Source: Verrucomicrobiales bacterium (GTDB taxonomy: Bacteria > Verrucomicrobiota > Verrucomicrobiia > Verrucomicrobiales > DEV007). Taken from it: DNA of 64,000 nucleotides. Below, piece after piece: positions 7,999-16,381 of this stretch. Each line of letters starts with the position of its first letter. Within the stretch, counting starts at the first letter, position 1. Made by a program: the position numbers and the translations under genes. The notes under the pieces are model-generated. The model had not been told where the DNA came from and ran no database searches. It saw only the letters and a program-made list of their open reading frames with translations. The stretch is from assembly GCA_029213005.1 (NCBI GenBank), contig JARGPI010000010.1, positions 62,001 to 126,000 of the forward strand, given 5' to 3'.

Positions 7999-8435
7999 TT
8001 AATGAACGGGAAAATCTTTACCCGTGGTATCGTCAAAAGAGCTGCGTAATTCTCTGAGCTTTCCGGTCAGTTTCTCTACTACCGTTTTACACTCCGGATC
8101 CCGGTAACGATTTTCCACTTCATCAGGATCCCGGGTGCAATATCAATATTTTGAACCAGATTCCTGCAGATCGACCCGGGCTTCAAAACGCCGGGCCAGC
8201 AAACAATGAGAGGGGTTCGCATCGATGGCTCATACATCCAGCGTTTGTCATACCAGCCGTGCTCGCCTACGAAGAATCCCTGGTCGGAGGAGTAGATTAC
8301 GATGGTGTAGTCCTCGAGCCCGTTGCCTTTCAGGTAGGTGAGAACTTGGCACCGGAGTTGATCAGCCCCTAGCTCGGCGCTCGCCGAACATTTTATTGAA
8401 ATGTAGCCGCGAGTCCAATATACAACCGCCAACAA
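7999..8435 (-). pseudogene. Remnant of a sulfatase gene
   Basis: The minus strand encodes a C-terminal arylsulfatase fragment: [36 protein letters not shown] and LVQNIDIAP are classic sulfatase segments. The N-terminal half with the Cys active site is absent; the fragment begins next to the end of the adjacent kinase gene. After IDIAP a deletion plus frame change leads into [13 protein letters not shown]...KLTGKLRELR...DFPVH and a stop at 7999-8001, typical of the sulfatase C-terminus but in another frame. This is a decayed gene in a region rich in intact sulfatases. Confidence 0.8.
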
Positions 8436-8443
8436 TGAAAATC

Positions 8444-9820
8444 TTACTGAATAGCCGGTAAAGAAGCAGCGGCAATCGCCTGTCCGTGGCGTTTCATCTT
8501 CTCGCTCGGTGCCGTAAGATTTATCTTTTCATGAAGTTCGGGAAATTCCTGCTTTAACACTTCTCTGGCTCGGTCCATAAGCAAATCACCTCCCACTCCG
8601 CTGGTGACACGCCCCATGATGATAAGAGTATTGATATCGTAAAACTCGGCGTAGTGCGCGATTGAATACCCGAAGCAAACGCCAAGAGAATCGTAGATTT
8701 CGGCGGCACGGGGATCGTCATTTTTCATCGCGTTTTGAACTTCGATCAGTTGCTCCGGATAGGGCATATCACCAAATCCAAATCCAGCCATTTCCGCGAG
8801 GCGCGCTACTCCCTGTTGCGAGAAATACTGCACACCACAGCCTTCGTCGCCGGACCATTCGTCGACAGGACCACCTTCACGATAATCGACTGACGCAAAG
8901 GCAAGTTCGTTTAACTGCGGAGTAACCTGACCCCTGGTATTAACGTAACCGACGGCCTCAGCCGTTCCCATCGCGATGCCGAGAACCCCTGTGGTATTCA
9001 TCGTCAGAGCGCCGGCGAGGGCGGTCACATCTCCGTCGTTCTCGATCTCAAATGGCACTCCCGGATAATGCTTATCGATAATATCGGTGAACATCGGCGC
9101 GACACGATTTTTAAAGACAACGTCGTCGGTAACTCCGCGAAACAACGAGGCTATCCGAACCTGATTATCAATATACACGCCTGCAGCAGACCCACCGATC
9201 GCATCAACCCGGGGAAGATGAGAGGCGGCTTTATTCAACGAATCGACGATGCCCTGATAGTGATAATCCGGATCGGACTGGAAGTAGGGATCCCATTCCA
9301 CCTCTTCAGAAAAAACCACTTCACCATCAATGACAGCGGCACACTTCCGATCGGATCCACCGAGGTCAAAACCTACCCGGCATCCGTCGAGATTTTTCCC
9401 CGGAGGAGACGCGGTCTCCCCCTCCACGGGCAAGGCATCTTTCGCTACCGCCTGAATGGAAATCGGCTCGGCGAACACCCGTAGACCGAGAGTTTCATTA
9501 TCAAACTTTCTTCGACCTTGATCGGAGTAGGTTTCTGCCAGTTCCTGAGTCAGTGCATCATTTCCGGAAATATAGATTCGGGAACCGCCCTTCGCCCAAA
9601 GGAGAAATTTAATCAAACGTTCCAGATATCGAAAATTCAGCGCTTTATTTTTGTCGGAATGACTCAATATGCGGGTGGAATGCCGGAAAGTGACGCCATC
9701 CGGACGGGATAACGCGATTTCGATATCGTCAGCATTGGGGTCTTTCGCCACCTGCTCCCGGAAATTCTTATTCCAAATCACTGCGGGAACAAAGCCCGGA
9801 TCTAACTTAGGTACAATCAT
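8444..9820 (-). CDS. ROK-superfamily sugar kinase with a long N-terminal extension
   Basis: 458 residues against roughly 300 for an ordinary ROK kinase. Residues ~1-145 form an extra N-terminal domain I do not recognise. From ~148 the ASKHA fold appears: phosphate-binding GFDLGGSD, then [20 protein letters not shown] with the probable catalytic Asp, and [12 protein letters not shown]. The zinc motif CxCGxxGCxE of typical ROK proteins is not present. The gene follows nagB by 17 bases and is likely co-transcribed, so a kinase for glucosamine or N-acetylglucosamine feeding the deaminase is a reasonable guess. The kinase fold is fairly sure; the substrate is inferred from context. Confidence 0.75.
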   Translation of the reverse strand: MIVPKLDPGFVPAVIWNKNFREQVAKDPNADDIEIALSRPDGVTFRHSTRILSHSDKNKALNFRYLERLIKFLLWAKGGSRIYISGNDALTQELAETYSDQGRRKFDNETLGLRVFAEPISIQAVAKDALPVEGETASPPGKNLDGCRVGFDLGGSDRKCAAVIDGEVVFSEEVEWDPYFQSDPDYHYQGIVDSLNKAASHLPRVDAIGGSAAGVYIDNQVRIASLFRGVTDDVVFKNRVAPMFTDIIDKHYPGVPFEIENDGDVTALAGALTMNTTGVLGIAMGTAEAVGYVNTRGQVTPQLNELAFASVDYREGGPVDEWSGDEGCGVQYFSQQGVARLAEMAGFGFGDMPYPEQLIEVQNAMKNDDPRAAEIYDSLGVCFGYSIAHYAEFYDINTLIIMGRVTSGVGGDLLMDRAREVLKQEFPELHEKINLTAPSEKMKRHGQAIAAASLPAIQ

Positions 9821-9837
9821 AATATAAAAATACGTTA

Positions 9838-10647
9838 CTACCGGGAAATCCAGTCTGATGGTCGGTGCTTTTTTACTAAGTCATCCTGGAGGTCACCAAC
9901 AAATTGATAGTAGTCCTTCAGTTTCAATTGGGATGCGGCAGCCTCGTCGATCACCACCGTGGCCCGTTCGTGAAGTTGCAGTGCTGAGGCGGGTACAAAC
10001 GCCGAAAGTGGCCCCTCCACCGTATCGCGAACCGCTTCTGCCTTCCCTTCCCCGGTGGCGATTAACAGGATTCGCCTAGCTTCGAGAATCGTGGCAATCC
10101 CCATGGTAATGGCCAGCTTCGGCTGAAATTCATCAGGAGCAAAGAAACGGGAGTTATCAACTAATGTCTGCTTCGTCAACGTTTTAACCCGGGTGCGGGA
10201 CCGAAGGCTGGAAGTCGGCTCATTAAAACCGATATGACCATCGCTGCCGATGCCGAGGACCTGAAGATCGATCCCTCCTTCGGCTTGGATTTTCTCTTCA
10301 TATGCCGGTCCGACATTAAGGGGATTATCCGCCATCCCGTCGGGAACAAAAGTTCGTGCAGGATCAATGTCGACCTTTTTGAAGAACGTTTCATTCATAA
10401 ACGTTCGGTAACTCTGCGAGTGATCAGCGGGAATTCCGATGTATTCGTCGAGATTGAAGGTCGTCACATCTTTAAAACTCAGTCCATATTCGCTGTGCCT
10501 CCGGATCAGCTCTTCATACAAACCGATAGGACTGGATCCCGTCGCCAGCCCAAGCACGGAGTTTGGCATGGTTTTCATTTGCGCCTCGACAATGTCAGCA
10601 CAGCGCCTTGCCACGGCTTCGGGATCGGAAAGGATCAAAATCTCCAT
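9838..10647 (-). CDS. nagB: Glucosamine-6-phosphate deaminase
   Basis: 269 residues, close to the 266 of the E. coli enzyme. It converts glucosamine-6-phosphate to fructose-6-phosphate and ammonia in the cytoplasm. Family motifs are in order: LATGSSPIGLYEEL (~33-46), FNLDEYIGIP (~64-73), LGIGSDGHIGFNEP (~132-145) and TGEGKAEAV (~195). First gene of a two-gene minus-strand unit with the ROK kinase, and divergent from an AraC-type regulator across 91 bases that contain an inverted repeat. It suggests use of chitin, peptidoglycan or glycosaminoglycan amino sugars. Confidence 0.95.
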   Translation of the reverse strand: MEILILSDPEAVARRCADIVEAQMKTMPNSVLGLATGSSPIGLYEELIRRHSEYGLSFKDVTTFNLDEYIGIPADHSQSYRTFMNETFFKKVDIDPARTFVPDGMADNPLNVGPAYEEKIQAEGGIDLQVLGIGSDGHIGFNEPTSSLRSRTRVKTLTKQTLVDNSRFFAPDEFQPKLAITMGIATILEARRILLIATGEGKAEAVRDTVEGPLSAFVPASALQLHERATVVIDEAAASQLKLKDYYQFVGDLQDDLVKKHRPSDWISR

Positions 10648-10672
10648 CGACCAACCAAACCGGCAAATGCAT

Positions 10673-10728
10673 TAATCGCAATTACTCACTTTTGTCTAAA
10701 TCGATTATTAACTTTGCAATTGTGATTA
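10673..10728. promoter_or_regulatory. Inverted repeat in the nagB-araC divergent promoter region
   Basis: TAATCGCAATT (10673-10683) and AATTGTGATTA (10718-10728) are 11-base inverted arms with one mismatch, spaced by 34 bases between two divergent starts. This fits a paired operator for the adjacent AraC-type protein controlling both transcripts. Function is inferred from position. Confidence 0.4.
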
Positions 10729-10738
10729 CCAGTTAGCC

Positions 10739-11644
10739 GTGCCACAGTCACAAATGAACCTCGAACCTGTTCTAGAGGCTGCGGAATCGCTCCCCGTGCC
10801 GAGCGATTACCTCACCGGATTCGATACTGAAGATCTGATAATCCCCCGGGAGATACTCGCTTTCTCACGGACCACGCCGGAGGATTTATATCAACCGGCA
10901 CTGGAAAACCGCTCCCATCACCGGTTCGTCCTTATGATTCCTCTGCAGGGCAGTGGCATGGTAAGTCTCGACAATGCTGTATTTCAGATCAGCCCCGGAA
11001 AAGGGATGCTGTTTTTTCCCTGGCAGTTCCACTACTACATGGATGTGAGTCCGACTGAAATCACCTGGCTGTTCATTACCTTTCAAGGTGTCGATCCGGC
11101 AAGATTAGCGCCTTTGAAGGACCATTTGTTTACCTTTGACGAGTCTGAACTGGACCGTCTCCACCCCTTCATCAAAAACTATCGTTCCGCAGGGCGCTCC
11201 GGTTCGCCGAATCTACATTTTTCACTGGGCAGCTTCCTCCACTATTTGATCCAAAATTCCGAAACGTTATCGATTTCAACACCGATCGATGGCAGTGATC
11301 CACTCATCGGCAAGATCAATTCCTGTGTGACTATGACCTCTGGCGAAGGAGCAGGGATTGCTTCGATTGCCAAAAAAGTAGGGGTTTCCGCTTCTCACCT
11401 CCGGAAAATCTTCCGGGAATCCTATGGAGTCAGTATCGGTAGTTATCTACATAATTTACAGATGCATCGGGCCGCAACCTGGTTGGCAACCTCCGATCTG
11501 CCAATCGGGGAAATCGCAGACCGATGCGGTTATCGTTCTCAGGCTGCTTTCAGCCGGTCCTTTCGCCAGGATCACGGAGAGACGCCGCGGCAATATCGTT
11601 TGCTACGGGGGGAGAGTCGCCGATCAACAGGTCCCCCACCCTGA
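10739..11644 (+). CDS. AraC-family transcriptional regulator
   Basis: About 301 residues from GTG 10739; an ATG at 10754 is an alternative and neither has a clear ribosome site. Residues ~45-110 form a cupin-like sensing domain (QGSGMVSLDNAVF, FPWQFHYYMDV). Residues ~195-292 carry the double helix-turn-helix: IASIAKKVGVSASHLRKIF and IGEIADRCGYRSQAAFSRSF, ending GETPRQYR. It is divergent from nagB and the ROK kinase, so it probably controls amino-sugar use in response to a sugar ligand. Family firm, target inferred. Confidence 0.9.
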   Translation: MPQSQMNLEPVLEAAESLPVPSDYLTGFDTEDLIIPREILAFSRTTPEDLYQPALENRSHHRFVLMIPLQGSGMVSLDNAVFQISPGKGMLFFPWQFHYYMDVSPTEITWLFITFQGVDPARLAPLKDHLFTFDESELDRLHPFIKNYRSAGRSGSPNLHFSLGSFLHYLIQNSETLSISTPIDGSDPLIGKINSCVTMTSGEGAGIASIAKKVGVSASHLRKIFRESYGVSIGSYLHNLQMHRAATWLATSDLPIGEIADRCGYRSQAAFSRSFRQDHGETPRQYRLLRGESRRSTGPPP

Positions 11645-11683
11645 AGTCGACCCTCTACCGGCGATTGCATTTGTCTGCTCTGA

Positions 11684-12376
11684 TTAGTCCAAAGGAGCGA
11701 GATACATGCTTCGGTAATAAACACCTTTGGCATGGCCACCGAGAGCGATCCGGCCACGGGTCCGGAGCAGTCCGGGATGGCTCTTTAGATATTTCGTAGC
11801 ATCGAGTTCAGACAGGTCCCCGTCGAGAATCGTGACTCCATTTAATTCCACCACAATACGGTGGCCTCGAACCGTTACCTCCTGATAATTCCATTCCCCG
11901 ACCGGTTTCAGCGCTCCCCTTTTTGCAGCGATAAGGCCGTAGGCACTTCCGTGATACTGGGAAAGTTTTAAGTCCGCATACTCCTTCGCGGTATTATCGA
12001 GAATCTGTAGTTCACAATTGCTGTCTCTTCCCTTGCCCTCCTTCGGTGCCCGGAGAAAAATTCCACTGTTGGCCCCGGGCCCTAGTCGGAACTCAATTGC
12101 CAACTGAAAATCTCCGAATTCAGCTTTGGTGCGTGGGTCCCCTTTCGGAACGCGAAACTGGCCATCTTTCACGGTCGCCTTGAAATGATCCCAATGGGAA
12201 GTGTCAAGTTTACCATCTTGAATCGCAATCAGGCCGATAGCATCCGGATAACGCTGCAAGAACGCTTCGATCGATCCGGATTTCGGAACTGACTTCTCCA
12301 ACTCAGCTATCACCGGAGTCGTTACAGCCGACAGGAGTAGCAGGATTTGAATAAATAAGTGCTGAACATTCATCAT
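11684..12376 (-). CDS. Secreted DUF1080 (3-keto-disaccharide hydrolase type) protein
   Basis: 230 residues with an N-terminal signal peptide (ILLLLSAVTTPVIAE). After a ~40-residue linker comes a concanavalin-like DUF1080 domain: FGDFQLAIEFRLGPGANSGIFLR, CELQILDN, GSAYGLIA and WNYQEVTVRGHRIVVELNG. Domains of this type bind or cleave (3-keto-)glycans and are abundant in Verrucomicrobia and Planctomycetes. It starts 26 bases after the stop of the large dehydrogenase fusion, which carries a DUF1080 domain of its own, so the pair probably acts on the same substrate outside the cytoplasm. Confidence 0.85.
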   Translation of the reverse strand: MMNVQHLFIQILLLLSAVTTPVIAELEKSVPKSGSIEAFLQRYPDAIGLIAIQDGKLDTSHWDHFKATVKDGQFRVPKGDPRTKAEFGDFQLAIEFRLGPGANSGIFLRAPKEGKGRDSNCELQILDNTAKEYADLKLSQYHGSAYGLIAAKRGALKPVGEWNYQEVTVRGHRIVVELNGVTILDGDLSELDATKYLKSHPGLLRTRGRIALGGHAKGVYYRSMYLAPLD

Positions 12377-12402
12377 TGGTGCAATGTAAATTACTATATA
12401 AT

Positions 12403-15400
12403 CTAGTTTTTCCGGGCTTCATATCTTCCTTCCACGAGCAGTCGATCGCCCTTTAAAACGTGCTGAAATCTCCCCCCCACGGTCGCGGAGTCAGCCGTGA
12501 TCCCGGTTACCGGTTTCGTCCAAAGGACCTCACCACCGTTGCGGAGGATACAGCGACCGTCTTCTGTGAATTCGCGGGTGTAGGTATCGAGATAGGACCA
12601 GGTTCCCAACAGAGCGTGACCCGCCAGGCCGACCGGTTTTGAAGGTTTCGTGGGCTGCGGTGCTCTCGCCCCCTTAGACGCAGGCGGAGCGTCGAGGGCC
12701 ACGTCCATTTTTGTTTCATACGGAGGCAGGACTCTGAGCCGCAGGTTCTTAAACTCGACCGGAGCACCTTCCGACTCGAGGCAAAGATAACCCGACGCCG
12801 GACTGATGTCTTCGCCACCCGAGACCTCCTCGCCGTTGACCCAGAGACGAACTACACCGTCGATAGCTCGGATGTAGTAGTGATTCCACTGATTGATGCC
12901 CTTTGTGGTTTCTTTACCGGGAAAGCTCCGCTTCCCTTTGGGGCCGGCTGGAGGAAAAGGTTTCATTTCGACCGGCCCAACCGCAAATACATCGCCATGA
13001 CTGGTAAACCAATCACCCTTTTTCTTGAACTGCGCTTCATATACCTCGCGGTAGCCAAGGTCGAGCACCTGTACCTCGATCCCTTGCGGAAGCCCCCGGC
13101 CGCGCTTCATGACCGCGTTCAGCGACTCCGGCGAAGCCCACAAAAACACGCCTGAGTTTCCGCCCTTTTTCTTGTGCATCCATTCGCAGGAAAATTCGAA
13201 ATTGGTGAGTGGCTCGCGATAGCGAATCACACCGGTTGGCTTTCCGGTGCACCAGGCATGACTTCCCTCCCACCGCCAGGTATCGGGAAAGCAGCTCACA
13301 TTGAAAAAATCCTCACCGGTCAGCTCGACCCAACCGGGACCAACGCCGCGACTGAATTCGGGTTTAAATTCGGCGGTTAATCCACTGTCGATTTCCCCGG
13401 CTATATCGCTCATCAGATAGGCGGAAATATCGCGGACATCCTGATCGGTCAGACCCATGTTCGACGCTGAGGGCATCCAGGAATGATTTTTCGGGTATTC
13501 GATCCCGGCTTTGGGCCGGCGGAAGGGAATCTTCAGGGTGGCTCCCCCAAGTGTCTTCACGCGGATCGCACCGGCATGATGACTGTAGCCGCGGGAAACC
13601 CCTTCCAATCGGTGGCCTTTCTGGGTAACTACCACAGGCTTGTCGTACCCGTGTGCCAGCTCCGCTGATGGATCGACGAGGGCTTTGACCACCGCATTCA
13701 CATCTCTCACCTGCCCCCAGTTGGTGAGATTGGGACCGAAAGGAACTCCATTGGAACCTATCTGGTGGCACATCATACAAAGCGCCGCCCGGGCGCGACC
13801 ATTGTCGAGATTCGGCTCCAGCGCGGAAATTTCTTCTATAGAACTCAGCGCGGTGGGGATTCCGAATTTAGTAGGGAATACATAGCTCTGAGCGAGCGCT
13901 TCAGGGTCCGGATCGCTGATGTCTTTCTCCAGAAACTCGGTAATGGTCTGCTGGTAGTCTTCCCCCTGAAACGCCTCGTGCGACTGGAACCGCTTCATGA
14001 ATTCCAGGTTTTGCTTACGCTCTTCGTCGGAGTAGCAAAGCCCGTAGGTGTAGGCCAATTGGCGAAAAGTAGCCGCGTCGACTTTCTGAGCGATGATACA
14101 CTCGGTCAGATCCGTCAACGCTTCGGGAGAGCGCACCCGCCAGGCGAGGTTTCGCTCGCGCTCGGTCCAGGCAGCCGGGTCGGTTTGGTTAGGTTTTACG
14201 AGTTGTTGGTAGACTTCTTCGCGGTGTTCATCGAAAACCGCACCGAGAGCTTCGAGATACCAGCGATTCTGACCATCGTATCCGGCGATAAGTTTTTCTA
14301 GTGGCTGCCGAATATCTTTCCACTCCATATCCCGCATCACGGCGAGGATTTCCCGGCGCACCGCGGGAGACGGATCATCACTCAACTGCTCGACCAAAGA
14401 AAGGATGGGGTCCCCTCCACCGAATCGTAAAGCGCGGAAGGCGATGATCTGCCACTGAGGATCATCGGACTGGAGCAATGCTTTCACATCAGCCGCGCCT
14501 CTCTCATCATCCAACTGAGCGAGGATGAAAACCGCCCGGGCCTGGTAGTAGGGATTTGCCTCGTTGGCCTGGAAAAACGCCGATACCGCAGGGTAGACAT
14601 TTTCCTGTTTTTTAAGCCGATCCTGAGCCACCCAGCGAACGCCCGGAACCGGACTTTTCAATGCCTCCAGAAGGCCCACCGTAGTGCCAAAGTCGATTGT
14701 CGGAACACTGACCGGTTGACCTTTCGGTGCGATTCGAAAAATCAAGCCATCACCGTTCCCTGAATGTCTCGCATTTGTTGACGAATTCCAGTCACCAACA
14801 AACAGAGCGCCATCCGTTCCCGCCGCAATGTCAGTAGGAAGAAATGCGGCTGCCAACTCGTTGGTAGAAGCGCGATCGGTAGCAAAGAACGATTTATCCA
14901 GATCGGTCATTTCAACCTGTGCATCGCGTAGTTCGGGCCGAAAGCTGAACACAGCCCGGTGGACCGTTTCGCAGACCAGGTATTGGCCACGGAATTCTTT
15001 GCCTAGTTCGTCGCCCTCGATCATGTAGTCACCGGTGGGAGCCCCCGGCCCCCATACATTTCCCGGAGGCGTCACACCGGGGAAATGCTCACGCCAGTGG
15101 CCTTCGTCGAGGCGGAGCACCGATTTGGAGTGTCGTTCATAGGCGTTCGCCATGACCTCCTGAGTCACCGTCTTTTTCTCCCAGCTTTTCGCCGAATCCT
15201 CCCAGGACCGACTGCCATCCTCCAGCGAGGCATAGCCGAAATTGGCATGCTCCATGGCCCACGCGGCGCGGGAATGGGCCGGATCGTCATTATCCGCCTG
15301 AAGCACATCACCAAACGAAGTGACCAGCATGGCATGCGCGTTACGGGTGTTCTGAAAGATGACTTCCGCCCCGCTGCCGTCGGGATTCATTCGCAGACCG

Positions 15401-16095
15401 AAACCACCGACATAGAGGCGACCATCGAAACTTTTCTTTCCTATACTTTCCGGGTTCTGACTGTAGTAGCTGCTCGAGTGGATTTCCCGCCCGTCGGCCA
15501 TGGTAACATCCGCCCCGATATTGCCGTGGTTCACATACCATTTCCCACTCGGACCCGGAACTACAGCATGCAGAGCGTGATCATGAGTTTTTCCACAGAA
15601 CCCTTTGGCGATGATCGATTCGGTATCCACCTTCGGATCAAACACATCGTCACGATTTACATCGGTGAAGACGTGGATATTCGGTGCCATTGAAACGACG
15701 ATCACATTATCAAAAACACTAATTCCGAGCGGCTTCGAATCAAAGGTTGGTCCAAACAGTTTTGCCGAATCAGCGCGCCCGTCATTGTTGGTATCAGCAA
15801 GGATCTTGATCTGCGAATGTGGCCCCTTCGGCCCCGATCGATCCTCCTGCAGATCCTCCGCCACCCAGAGTCGACCTTTGGCATCGACATCCATTGCCAC
15901 GGGGCTGTGGATCAAATCGGTATCGGCCCACAGCGTCGCTTCGAGCCCCGGTGCGACTGTGAAATTTTTCAGTAAAGCCTCGTCATCAGCCGTGGCAAAG
16001 CCGGTGAAGACGGTGGAAAGAAAAAAAGCGAAAAGACGGGCATTTCGACTCCAATCATGGCACTGCCGGGAGTCTCCTGAGTTGTGAGGCTTCAT
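12403..16095 (-). CDS. Secreted dehydrogenase - HEAT - cytochrome c - DUF1080 fusion
   Basis: 1230 residues with a signal peptide (~20-36). Residues ~37-460 are a beta-propeller of the Pirellula/Verrucomicrobium membrane-bound dehydrogenase type (HSPVAMDVDAKGRLWVAED, GDVLQADNDDPAH, GALFVGDW). Residues ~470-720 resemble HEAT repeats. A class I cytochrome c domain follows with heme motif CMMCH near 775 and a late Met region. Residues ~915-1130 form a DUF1080 domain (VELTGEDFF, GNSGVFLWASPES, GIEVQVLDLGY). The ~50-residue tail is unassigned. It probably oxidises a sugar and passes electrons to the heme in the periplasm. It is preceded at 16172-16179 by a TTGTTACA box shared with the ECF sigma gene. 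Confidence 0.85.
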   Translation of the reverse strand: MKPHNSGDSRQCHDWSRNARLFAFFLSTVFTGFATADDEALLKNFTVAPGLEATLWADTDLIHSPVAMDVDAKGRLWVAEDLQEDRSGPKGPHSQIKILADTNNDGRADSAKLFGPTFDSKPLGISVFDNVIVVSMAPNIHVFTDVNRDDVFDPKVDTESIIAKGFCGKTHDHALHAVVPGPSGKWYVNHGNIGADVTMADGREIHSSSYYSQNPESIGKKSFDGRLYVGGFGLRMNPDGSGAEVIFQNTRNAHAMLVTSFGDVLQADNDDPAHSRAAWAMEHANFGYASLEDGSRSWEDSAKSWEKKTVTQEVMANAYERHSKSVLRLDEGHWREHFPGVTPPGNVWGPGAPTGDYMIEGDELGKEFRGQYLVCETVHRAVFSFRPELRDAQVEMTDLDKSFFATDRASTNELAAAFLPTDIAAGTDGALFVGDWNSSTNARHSGNGDGLIFRIAPKGQPVSVPTIDFGTTVGLLEALKSPVPGVRWVAQDRLKKQENVYPAVSAFFQANEANPYYQARAVFILAQLDDERGAADVKALLQSDDPQWQIIAFRALRFGGGDPILSLVEQLSDDPSPAVRREILAVMRDMEWKDIRQPLEKLIAGYDGQNRWYLEALGAVFDEHREEVYQQLVKPNQTDPAAWTERERNLAWRVRSPEALTDLTECIIAQKVDAATFRQLAYTYGLCYSDEERKQNLEFMKRFQSHEAFQGEDYQQTITEFLEKDISDPDPEALAQSYVFPTKFGIPTALSSIEEISALEPNLDNGRARAALCMMCHQIGSNGVPFGPNLTNWGQVRDVNAVVKALVDPSAELAHGYDKPVVVTQKGHRLEGVSRGYSHHAGAIRVKTLGGATLKIPFRRPKAGIEYPKNHSWMPSASNMGLTDQDVRDISAYLMSDIAGEIDSGLTAEFKPEFSRGVGPGWVELTGEDFFNVSCFPDTWRWEGSHAWCTGKPTGVIRYREPLTNFEFSCEWMHKKKGGNSGVFLWASPESLNAVMKRGRGLPQGIEVQVLDLGYREVYEAQFKKKGDWFTSHGDVFAVGPVEMKPFPPAGPKGKRSFPGKETTKGINQWNHYYIRAIDGVVRLWVNGEEVSGGEDISPASGYLCLESEGAPVEFKNLRLRVLPPYETKMDVALDAPPASKGARAPQPTKPSKPVGLAGHALLGTWSYLDTYTREFTEDGRCILRNGGEVLWTKPVTGITADSATVGGRFQHVLKGDRLLVEGRYEARKN

Positions 16096-16171
16096 AAACT
16101 AAAGGGTATTACTAAGTTTCGTCCAGCGAAGCTGGTAGTAGTCACCCATTCTCTCCATCGCAGCAGATCGG

Positions 16172-16179
16172 TGTAACAA
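16172..16179 (-). promoter_or_regulatory. TTGTTACA leader box, copy 1
   Basis: On the minus strand AAAAAATTGTTACACC lies 77 bases before the dehydrogenase fusion. The following leader (ATGGAGAGAATGGGTGACTA) aligns with the leader of the sigma remnant at 30277-30320. Candidate promoter element or residue of an old sigma-gene leader. Confidence 0.45.
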
Positions 16180-16194
16180 TTTTTTGAAAAGAAT

Positions 16195-16330
16195 CGTGGC
16201 AGGGGTGCCCTTGCTAGCGTGACGGGAAACGCATAAAGAGACGAACCGGTGATGCGGACACTTCTGTCCGCATTTTCTTTGCGCCTTTCACCAGCTCAGC
16301 AAAACGCGGGCAGAAGTGCCCGCGTCACAG
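16195..16330. repeat. Cluster of REP-like palindromes
   Basis: Two hairpins share the core GGRCA-CTTC-TGYCC in opposite orientation: ATGCGGACA-CTTC-TGTCCGCAT (16252-16273, followed by a T-rich tract, so possibly a plus-strand terminator) and CGCGGGCA-GAAG-TGCCCGCG (16305-16324). A weaker palindrome around GGCAGGGGTGCCC lies at about 16198-16215. Composite inverted palindromes of this kind are typical of REP/BIME elements. No gene is seen in 16096-16381. Confidence 0.55.
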
Positions 16331-16381
16331 TGTTTTCCTACATCCAGTTTTAGGCCCTGCCAATACGAAATCAAGCCCACC

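Noticed and set aside
16252..16280. Hairpin with T-tract taken as a terminator for a plus-strand gene
   Set aside because: No plus-strand gene ends nearby; its similarity to the second palindrome favours a REP-like repeat.
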